Shown here in pieces: positions 27,001-39,000 of a stretch of DNA of 57,527 nucleotides. The DNA comes from Phoronis australis (Eukaryota; Phoronida; Phoronidae). The DNA lies in NCBI GenBank assembly GCA_002633005.1, contig NMRA01000313.1:396991-454517 (forward strand), read 5' to 3'. A program made the translations under genes and the position numbers. The notes under the pieces were generated by a model. The model made no database searches. It was not told the DNA's origin and saw only the letters and a program-made list of their open reading frames with translations. Position 1 is the first letter of the stretch, and every line of letters starts with the position of its first letter.

Positions 27001-30000
27001 ACTATTAAGATTTTCATTGCAATTTAAAGCAAGGCCAAGTGTTGATTGTTCTTATTTAATTTCGTCTAGTGATACAAACTGAATCATGAAATGAGCCAAG
27101 TAAACAATTGTTGTTTTCTGTATTTTCACTTATCCGTGGTTGGGATGGACAGAGAAGTGTTATTTTGACCTGAACAAACCACTTCATTCTAACTCCATCT
27201 TACTGCAATGCTGGCCATTTTTGATTGACAAAAGCAGTGCTCTACATAGCTTCAATACATTGTGGTCAGAGCACCCACTCTTCGAAACACTTGCCCCCAC
27301 CAGAGAATTTAATATTCATCAGCATTCTCAATGTGTCTTTGTGTGAAGAACAACTTTAAGCACCAACACTAAGTTTGCAAAGATATGGCGAGGAGTACAA
27401 ATACATTGAACAAAGAACATTCACTGCACGTCTTAAATCATCTCGCAGCAAAATAAACCAAGAAAATGAAGACACAAGAGACATTAGTATAAATATTGTT
27501 AAAATTCAGGATTAAGCTTTTAACGTTTCTTATCCACAATTTAACACAATCTTACAAGCTATAACAAAGCCTTTGAAAGAAGCACATAACTATACCATTT
27601 CCTCATCTTTATTGTAGCGGGCAATATCTCGGCGCAGTGTTCGGATTATGATCATTGCCAGAATAGCTGCAAAATGATTCAATTTGTCAGAAACAATGAC
27701 ATAACAGTAACTAATTGCTTCAGCCGACTATTTAATAAATACTAGAGGTTGCCATAAAGACATCTAGAGCATAAAGCCCCAATGCACCCCCTTAAGCAAG
27801 TTTGGATGCATAAAACACTTACTACTTCATTTGGCCATCTACATACAAACAATTGTCAACTAGAGCCTTACTCATATTAGAACAGATTTCTGGACTTTAG
27901 AAGAAATGGAAGATCATCGTTACTGAAGACTGGACTAATTAGCTTGCACAATACAATACACACAACTTTCCTGACATGACGGCAAATTTTTTTCCACAAC
28001 AAGAAGCAAAATGCAACACTTGCCATTTCCCTGCCACGGCAAGAAATTCCTAAAGTTACAGCAAAACTGACGGATAACAACTAATCACTTTGGTAAAATC
28101 CTCATCACAGAATAGTGCTTTAACCTCGTGACTTTTCACATAATTATATTCCCCGTCATTCCCGATCAGGACGGGCAGTTAGTGCGAGTGGTTTTGGCTT
28201 GGACTCGGTCACCATGTCACGTAAATCTGGGTCATTTTGTTTGACTAAATTTGGCAAGTACTGTTTAACAGTATCAGGAGTTGACTGACACTGATTTTAG
28301 TTGTGTAGGTTTTAGTTTGCCGGTCTATTCGTTTACTAGCAGATAACACTAGATTTACAAGTTCTATGAGAACAGGCTGGTGATGATGCAATTTATTCAC
28401 AATAGAATATTATAGAACGTTTTAGTAGATTCCAGTCTAGAACCTAGTATATCTTTATAGAAGTATTGAGTAGATTCCGAAAAGTTCTAGAATGTACTTG
28501 AATTGGTGAAAAGTTCCAGAACATTGCAAGAGACTATGAATACTGTGGCACCGGTTAGTTGAATCAGTTAAAGAGTTAAAGCTACCGAGGTATAAAGTTA
28601 CACTTACAGTTGAGTAGCAATAACAGAACCATCATTGACAGCGTTAGTCAGTAGAGTCAGCTATACAGACAACAAGTTAAAGAAACAACAAAGTGAATTG
28701 GGAGTTAATAAGCGGTCAAGGCTCCGCAGCACTGGAAGACACTACATCGGAGTAGACCTGTGAACATACGATCGAGATTAACTCGAACCAATTTAAGTCC
28801 ATCATCACACCGAAAGCAATTAGCACCGGTCAGTGACAAACTGAACCCGCCCATCTACAGGGTAAAATGTGACGATTGGGGCAGGGCCCTTTCATGATGA
28901 AGTACTAAATCGACACAAGTTTAGTTACATGCATTAATCACCTTACTAGACACACCTTCAGTCAGTGGCTGTTTGGTGAGCGTACTTACCAGCTAAAAAC
29001 AAAACAACAACAACAGAATTGATAATGGAGAACCAATGAATCTGGACGTCTGTCATTTTGAGGTACGTGTCCCAGCGCGATGCCCACTTGGTGTGGGACG
29101 AATGCCACGTCACTTGGTAGGTGAACTGGATTTTATTCTCACCTACAACAAAATCGATCAACACAGCTATGACTGCAGTGAACAACACAGCTATGACTGC
29201 AGTGAGCAACATAGCTATGACTGCAGTGAGCAACACAGCTATGACAGCAGTGAGCAACACAGCTATGACTGCAGTGAACAACAGCAGGCCAGCTTTTGAT
29301 GAAGAGCACGATGGGGATTACTTAACGTTACAACATTATCAACAAGTCTCTGCATTTCACCAAACCAAATATCTACAACACTATAGAATTTAACTCCATA
29401 GAAAGTATATATTCACTGAAAATACGAGGCCTGTAGAACTTGAGTCCAGTATTATACCAATAATGAATGCACTGCTTATTTCATAAGTTACTAAGCAAAA
29501 TAGCTTCAGTGTCTGAATTGAGCCATATTTGTTGGCAGTTCTTACCATCTATAATCTGTTGTGGTTTGGCAGTCTTGGAATCGTAGGAGCATTTCCCATC
29601 CTTGAACTTCATTGTGTCCACACTATAACTATTGATAACAAATGAACAGCTTAGATTTAACTAACTAGCCTGCTAAATAATCTAACCGTGATGTTGCTGA
29701 GGTTGCAAATGTCGCAACTCACATATTTTACAGATCAAGTACTTTTAAAATTCCTTCAGTGTCAAATTTCAAACCACAATAACATTAGCTCCAACAGAGC
29801 GTTTGCTTCAACAAAATAATTTATTATTTAAAGTAGTGACATGGATGCATGGCAGAATACAATACAATAAAATATAACAATACAATACAATACAATAGAA
29901 AAACAAATAAACTTTACATGCAACACAACCCCAGCCTCTTGGGCGCATCAGTCACCTGAATACCAATCAACATCCAAACGGGCAACTCCTGCAACAACCT

Positions 30001-33000
30001 AGTGCCCTAATCAAAAATCTCGCAAGAGCTTCCGGCTAATTTAGAAACGAGTCTAGAAGGGAACATTCACTTGGGAAGTCTAGTCTTAAACTATTATATC
30101 TGGTGCAATCGAAAATAAAATGATTTTCGTCTTCATTCAAACTTTGGTTACATGCTGAAAATAATCTTTCATTTGATGGAGTTCCCAAAAACATCTTTAA
30201 TTACACCTCTAATGGCAACAAATTAGAGAATTCGGTAAATGAAGACTTAACTCCTACAAATAGGTCAGAGAAACAACCCCTCCCACCAATTTCTGAGAAT
30301 CCTGCAGCAAAATATCATACGACTCAGAAGGAGCACTGCCCAAAACCAGTCACGCGCAGCCTGAGTAAAGATGTTACGATAATCAGTATTCCCTCACAGC
30401 CTGAAATGTGTTAGTCAGTCAACAAGAGGCATTACTGAGACTTTTGACATCTCAATGGCGTATGATGTGTGCCAAAAAAGGAACCATGGACACCGACCTG
30501 CGCGTCTCCACTTCGAAGCCAACTACTCTGTACGTCTGTTCTTCGCCCGCTTTGGGTGACTCCGTGTGGTAAAGCATCACCAGATTGAGGTGGTTGAAGA
30601 TGTATGTCTACAACAGTCGACAGATGAACTCAGGGGTATCTAACGGCTAACACAACACTCGGCAACAATTGTCACAATTGTCTCTGCCAGGGATGCTTTA
30701 ACTGAGAAAGTAGACAAGCATAGGGTCATCGTTAAGCTGAGCATGGGTGTTCAGAAACAAAATCATGAGGGAGGGTGTTTAATCCAATGAGTGTAAGTCA
30801 ATGCAAAGAAAGTTGAAGTCATGTCGTCATGTCTGCATGTACACGGGTAAGGGTCAAAAACCATTCTGTTTCCAAGACTTCTATACCAAAATGTAGTATA
30901 CTGTTAGTCACTCATAACTGTAATTCTCTGTATAATGGAACACTTTTCAGATTCCACATTCCTGCTGCATAAATTGGCGGAGCGTATAACGGAGTGATGA
31001 CAATAAAATGACTTTCTTTTTCAATTGGGGTTGAGGATATAGCTGAACAAGGGTACTAATTTAAAAGTGACCGAATCAGCAATATTGTTTATTTATGATC
31101 AGCCCCAAGGTGGATTTGAACCCACGACCTCAGAAGTGGCCGACCAACGTTTTGGCAGTACTGGGAGCTAAAAGTAGACCAGTATTTTAACTGATAAGGC
31201 AACCGGCCTCAATTTCAGTCAATTCTATCAAATGACTGGAAGCCACCACCAGGAATTGGAGACTTCAGAAAACGAATGGACTTTGACATTTTATACCTCT
31301 GGTAAAGCTAATAACTTTAAAAGGAGAATGCCATCCGATTAATTAAGTCTTTTTTACCGTCTTTATTGGTCTATATTCACATCACCTCGTAAACGGTCGA
31401 TCTTACCTCCCACGCGTTTTGTGTGTTTAGAACTGAAAAAATCACAAGTTAAAAATTACAACACACAGCTTTGTTCTCCTAGTCCTATCTGTATTTCACG
31501 GACGAATAATTTGAATTTATCAGCGAACAGACCCCAAACTCCCGCAACCTTGGTAAACTGGTCTACCGAACTTTTTAGGCTACAGTACGTTCAAATACCT
31601 AAAACTCCGCAACAGCGAAATAAAATAACACGTCTGTTCAATAAGTCGATGTATTTGTAAGGTTTTTACATCGAATTTTGAGGATTTATTGGTGTAAATT
31701 GATGAATTCAAGCGATAAGCTGACACCAGTAAGCACGAGTATGAACTGCTGGACAGACTGCATTCAAACCTCCGACGTCATTGTTAATTTTAGCACCTCC
31801 GTCTGCCGTCAGGTGTCAGGTAAAAGAGCTGAACTTGCTGTTATCATGTGGAACTACTCGATCTGAATTGATACAAACTAGATTGTTTTTTGGGTGACAT
31901 TCTCCTTTAAGAACTTTATCCTAACCAATCATGATCCGAAAAAGCTTTTCACAGCCCTAAACCAAATGTATCCATTTTACTTGAAAAGATACAATACCAA
32001 AGGAATGCAACATTCGTAGTGAAGATTAGATATGAAATTTGGCAATCTCTAGCTGTTTGAAACTGAAGTCTCGGACTCAACTTCACATTTAGGCAACATG
32101 ACTCCCCATCCCCTCACAAATAGAAGTTCACTTCACTAGAACTCAACGTCCAGGCCCGAAGCCCTACCTTCCCTTGCTTCAAATAACCTAGCTTGAATCC
32201 GTGCTCATAGTTGGTCTTGCCATCCAGGATGTACCGGGTGGCCACTGGAAGGTTGTCCACAATCCTGCACAATAAAAACGGAGACATTCTATGAATAAAG
32301 GCGACTAGGACACACATTAAACAATTGTGAATCTTGCATGGCCCACACTTCCAATTTAAGATGCTTTTTCTAAATGTTTACACAATGTGCGCTAAGATGT
32401 ATGTGCCATATAACATATTTGGGCTACTGCATCAACCGATATCCTTGAAGTACATGTTAAAAGAAATCGGCAACAACCTTGTGCTCTTGAGATGAGCCCC
32501 AGATGTCATTCGATTATATACACGTCTGAGAACACTGAGCACACGCATACGATGAACACCAGAGGAGCATCAAACAATAAATTAGTTGGAACATAAACAC
32601 AACATAAGCCACCTCTTCACTAGACCTGTGACTAACAGGAAAGCAGAAAAGCATCACAGTGTCTGAAACCTTTTTTATAAGAATTACAATTTTTGCCATG
32701 TTTAACATTAGACAAACAAACAAGCAAGACAAACAGCAATATGGAATGAGAAATGGTTGTTGTGATTGGCAGTGGCTTGACCACTTTCGTATGTCAAGAA
32801 AAACAATCAATAGTTCTTAAGTTGCTGCGATTGACAGTCCCCAACTTGCATTTCAAAGACAACAGCCAATGACTGCAACGAAATTGTTAACATCGACAAG
32901 GGGACGGGACCAAATGAAACAATAATTCAAGTTCTTCAACTCTAGGTGATCTAAATACATACAAGTGTACAGAGTATCCCTGCTTGATTCGTTCTCTGAT

Positions 33001-36000
33001 CAGCTTGGATGATTCCATTGACAAAGTCTTCATTGCACATACACCGGCGCAGCCCTGATCTACGGCCATGGAGATCTGCAACGTTAACAAATATTCAGTG
33101 ATTTCGTAGACCCAAGGTACTCCTAAGTGCAGCTAGTCCAGTCACATGCTACACTCGTGTTATATGCAGGCAATTTACAAAGACTTTCCTAGCAAGAAAT
33201 TGGCTCCAAGGAATGAAACCCTGGTGTTAAAGTAACACTAAGGGTTGTCAGTGTGTCAACACAAAATTTACAATTTCACACTTCAAAATTGCACATATTG
33301 ACTTTTGAAACTTGTTCTTAATCAATCGAGGTCACAAAAGAAGAGGTTGTTGCCAACTTGACGAGCAAATTTGTGAACAAAATACCCCAAGATACATTTG
33401 TGTTAGCGTCTAAAAAAGGGAAAAGAACTTTTGCTGAAAACGATGTGAGCGAGTAAGGCTGCTCACGGGAGGTCCATCTGCATTGCATAGTAACTCCTAG
33501 TTGTTGGACAAAGATCAGTAGGCTTGCAGCCTCATTGCTTCCGCACAACAAGCGACGAGTTCTGCAATTCCAACTCACTAAGCTCAGCCTTCAGCAACAG
33601 TTTATCAGTCAGTCTCAAGTTCAGAAATCGCTCCTTTTCTGAGTAATCTCCAAATTTTATTATGTTTTCAATGATTATATTTTGTGTTGCTTCATAATCA
33701 CATCTAATGTTCATTATTTTTCTTTCCTCCAAGTAAATGTCTCTCACCAAGAGTGCTATTAATTTTTATATTACACAAATATTTCGTAATGACTACCATG
33801 GAAATCAGTTCTAAACTTTTTAGTGTTATCCTAGTATGCATATTTTGGTGTTGTCCTAGTATGCATATTCTGGTGTTATCCTAGTATGCATATTTTGGTG
33901 TTATCCTAGTATGCATTTTTGGTGTTATCCTAGTATGCACATTTTGGTGTTATCCTAGTATGCATACTTTGGTGTTATCCTAGTATGCATACTGTTTCGC
34001 TTATTTTAATCATATATTAACAATTTGTATTCTTCAATGTTTCTTTATTATTGTAAATGAATAAAAAAGAGAATGCTTCAGTCACATTAACCTTACGATA
34101 CCGATCCGATAAGTTTGTAGCATAAGAATGGTTGACTGACAGTCAAATGATCATCGTGAAATTATTGTAAGGGTCGGATAAATGTCTCCATAAACGAAAT
34201 CACCAGTTAGTGCAACCGATAAGATAAAAAATCGACCAATCATTAAAGTCATTAGGATAGATCTCTATCGGCAAAAACAATCAAGCATCGATTGTCGTGT
34301 GAGTTACGCATACGATAAAAAATAATTGTAGGTAGACTGGTTCACGTTGTACAAGACACGCGCAGGCCGCTCGTCAGAGTCCATTGCACTGATAACCTGG
34401 AACCATGTTTATGCTTTATAACAGCTAATAGTTAAAACCGAGCTGAGGAGCTAGAGACCTGAGTCAGGGGTCTAGCACTGTGCCCCAGTGGGACACAAAC
34501 CCACAAACTTGAGTACAGGAAGCAGACACTCATCCCACTAGGCCACACTGTCTCCTCAAGGCATAAGTTAGGTGCTGAGACAAACTTTGAAGTGGTAAAT
34601 GGGCCAATTCAAAGAATAGTCCAAGACTTTTTGCTCTAAGAATTTCCGAAATGAAAAGGAGCGCACGGCAGTGTCGCTTACATTCAAAGGTGTGTTGACG
34701 ATGCGGTCCCCTCTTAACACTTCACCTGAAACATAAAATAAAGACATGATATTGATAACGGTCACATCATAGAATTTGCTGTAATGACTTTGATTTGCGT
34801 AAGGTAACAGATTGAGTATGTGAACGAGGGATTACTAAGCAAACATAATGCTGCACACACGTCATATAAAACCAATACCAATCTTGGGGCAAATACACCA
34901 CGTGGACATATTTCCTAAAGCTATTGTTAATAAATAACCTGTATAAAATTTCATTCTGCCGTAATTGCCAGAATTGTACTTTGTCCAGTTCTCAAAAGCT
35001 GTTTAAAACAAACTATACTACTGATGACAATTTGGTTGAAGTTGCATTTCGTCCCTGTGTAGCTGTCAGTGTTGAATTCTTAACCGAAGTGTGCTGGGGT
35101 TTAAATACATTACCACAGTCATCCAATCTTGAATTATTGCCGAATGAGCCGGCACCTAAAGTCACAGACAATGTGTACGCACGCGACATCTCTGAATGTG
35201 TAATTTACATGGTTGGCTAACATCAATTAACATTGACATGTTTCGTCCAGTTGCTAAAGATTTACTGCATTATTGTACAGCTGCCAACCCGTATGAGAAA
35301 TATTCGTAACGTCTATCAAAATGCCCTGAAACTACAATTGTCAGTCTTGAATCATACTCAACAAATGATGAATAAAAACTTGGCTCACCACACTGTTGTA
35401 TTGTGGTCCTTACTTGACGAAAGTTTTAGTAAATACCGATACTTCGGCAATTTCTAATCCAGAGAGATGTTGCCGCCATGAGTGATGAAGTTGGTGCGAA
35501 GAAATACACTGCATTCCCTTCAGTTTTCTAAACGTTATCAAAATTCCTTGGAATTTGCTCGTCTCAAAAGTTCTGCACTTGACAGCTTGACATACATTAC
35601 AAAGCTGGTGATATCCGCCAATGCTAAATCAAGTAAGCTCGCTTTTCACATACTAACTGACCAATCCCGAAAGGGGAAGCTTGATACGCATCATACAGTG
35701 GTCTCTACAATATGCATTCTCGGTCAAACCATGTGCTCTCGAGCATTTGCTGGATTTTTATGCCTTAAACTATGCCGATGCCTGTCTAATTATTTTTTCA
35801 AGCCTTAAAAGTAAACAAATACAAATAAATCCTTAATATTGGCAGCCCTGTATTGTAATGAGCTTTTCCGCGAAGCTACATTGCATCGAACAAAGGAACA
35901 GTGAATGAACAACAGGTCACCTGTTTTGGGAAGCAAGTAATTAAGAGCTAAAATGCAAACGTGTGTAGTGTTTTGGCTGAACCTACCGAGATTCTCAGTC

Positions 36001-39000
36001 TTGTACTCCACCACTTGTGGTTTACAGAATGGCAGGGAATAGTAGTCGTATGGTAGTTGGGTGATCACGCTGGTCATTTTGACTGCCTGGATAACATGAG
36101 AAGTACCGTTATTGTCAGTGAGTTAAAAGGATGCTAAACCGTTTTGGTAATTTCACACAATCCTCGTTCTGTCACCTGCTAATGCCTAATTGACACCCCA
36201 CCTGACTGATAAAGGTAGGATTCAACTGAAAACTCGTACTCTCTGCGTCACAGATGGTTCTTGATGGGTAGTCTTTCCCTACAGTTGTCGTGTAACTCGC
36301 CTAAAGCGTAGGTCAGTTTACCGAGAAGTTGTAAGGAGTTCTCAGACTTTGCTCCAAACTCTAAAGGATCATCGATGGTTACAGAGCATTATTTTGCTTC
36401 AGAGAACTCGATGTGACAGTCGTTTTCGATAACTGTTCATAGGCCAGAACCAGGTTTAACATCCTTTTAATGGCGTAGAGAAACAACGTGTTCGAAATTC
36501 ATTTCATTTCCCACACCAATTAGGTCAAGCCGAAATCAGAAAGCCTGAAAGTTGCAATTCATCAAGTACGAAACGATTCTTCATTTCTAAAGCTTACATC
36601 CTGGAACATAATTTAATTCACAGATTTACTGGTTGGGGTGCAAGTTGCCCGTGTTTGCATAGTGCGGAAGTCACCTGACCTCCATAGACTCATTTACCGA
36701 CTGAGAATGTAATAAAGCCTGATTACAGTGCTAAAGTATTTTTTTTAAGACTACATGGGAGACCACTTCTCACTGAAGAGGCGACGCAGAGTAAAGCAAA
36801 CTGAATAAGTCGCGACTCACCCTCACGTCCACACGATCACCCTTTTTGAACTCCACAGGAGCCACACCAGGTACATAGAACCCACTGGCAGGCTGGAACA
36901 TGACCTCAAGTAGTGCAAAGACCAGTGGCGACATCTGGAATGAGCAAAAACCTTTACACTCAGGGACAATACAGGATACGGTAAAGTAGAGCAGTGAACC
37001 TCTACTCCCATTAAAGAAGTGGGATTCCAAGGGAATTTCAAGTATGCACAGGAACGGGGTAATTTATCTAAAAATCTGTACTCTGAACTGAGGTGAAATG
37101 TCAATAAATGCTCAGACTTGAGGTAATGTAGGACTTCTGTGTTAGCATGACACCTGTTGGTCATCATCGGTACTAGTGCGTTCGTATAATTTGGTCATAC
37201 CTTATCTTGTCCGGGACCATGAATTCCAAGAACTTTACCTTGGCCAGATTTGTCATGTGACACCCTCTAAAAATAGTGGGCCACCTCGTGGTTTCGGTAG
37301 TTCGGTCACTTTTTCTAGTGTCGTACAGATGCGACATTTCGGCCCGACCAAATTCAATCAAAGCGAAGCTCGCAGTTATGAATGTGGAAGCCCACTAAGG
37401 TTTAGTCCCTTAAACTTTCGGCTATATCTCTAAATTCACCCCCATTTACTCCAAAAGCAAGTGATCGTTCTCGTATAAGTTCTCCCCACAAACGCAAGGG
37501 CTTAATGGTCCAAAAAAACGCATCAATCACAAACGCACCCTCCATGCACTTACACCCCAGAACAAAGACCGACAATGTCCAACAACGCAACTCAAGATTG
37601 TTTGTGAGTAAACGTACTAGCAACTGCACTCTTTTGTTTAGTTAATAAATGCTGCATACTTTATACTACAACATGGTGACTGTTTCCTTTGACTTAAAAG
37701 TTTGTTCGTTTAAGCACTAAAATAGTTCACAAGTGCTGTCCGGGCTCGATAACAAGACGCAAACGAGCGTCACGATTACAATAGCAAAACAGAAGGCACA
37801 TCCATAACAATTTAATTAACAACATGAACAAACATCCTTTGACATAAATGTTCAAGATGAAATCTAACAAATGCTGTTACAATCCTCTAAATTATCACAC
37901 GTGAAATTCCTAGTCCCAAGAGCACGGATATACCCGGGTTTCAAAACCCTGCTCGCCATCTGGGCGAGTGAGCCAGAAAATCTACTCACCCAGCCCGAAG
38001 TTCAGTCGCCAGGCCGTTTGCATCCAACCATAAACTTGCTGCCAGTGTAAATAAAAATCATTGTTTCGTGCGTTGATGTCACCATCTATTAGGGCTACCG
38101 TATTCAACTTAATAAGTGCCCAGGTGCTTAGAAAAATTTGTTTCGGAAGCAGGGGGGCGCTTGTTGAAACCTGGTCTCCGAAACAGATAAAATCGGAAGC
38201 TAGGATTCATCAAATTTATGCGCTGTGACGTATCAGTAACCTATGACAGACTTTCTACAAAACTGTGGTGCATTGCTATCAAACTTTTTTGTTATTACGA
38301 TATTTAAAACAAAATGTGCTGAAATCCCAGGGCGAAAACTTGCCGACTGATGCATCACTGCCTCGCGATCGTCGATAGGGCAACTTGAATTCTTGAGTAA
38401 AAATACAGTTCCGACATAAGTTTTCCAAATAGCAACCCTAAGATTTTTAAGTTCCTGTGGGGTCAGGATTAACCGCAGATAAAGTCCAAATCTGTGCTAG
38501 ATCGCAGCCCACAACACGAGAAAAATTTGGACGAACACACATGGTGTTGTCACGTGACATTTGTTTTGAAGTTAGTCTGCCGGTGTGCGCCGAGTGAGCG
38601 AGCGCCTGCATGTCTTAAGAGTTCATTTGCCAGAGTAGCAGGCATACATATACGTCTAGGCGCTAGCACGTGCTTCTTGGCCACGTGCTCATTAACACTG
38701 GTCAAGTTTCGATTCGTGGTTTTTACGTATACAAAGCAAGCTGGATTACTGTTGAGGAACATATTGAACATCTTTACGGAAAGATATAATTCAATCCCAT
38801 TGACCAGTACGCTGCGTCTGTTCTGGAAGGCCTGACCATAGTGGGATACGTTTCTTGCAAGATCAGTAAAACTATTGCATTCTTTTTGAAGCACTGCGGA
38901 AGTTTGAAGGGTACAGCCACGGCTAAATACCAACATAGCGGCGAGGCTCGTGGTCTAGAAAATCCGCGCACAATGATTTTCAGGACTATCAGATATTATC

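Noticed and set aside
31085-31215. Functional tRNA gene
   Set aside because: The A-like and B boxes are about 80-90 bases apart with no fold into a cloverleaf; a SINE head fits better.
33820-33991. Regular 25-bp repeat as a CRISPR-like array
   Set aside because: Units are directly adjacent with no unique spacers, and the setting is a eukaryotic intron.
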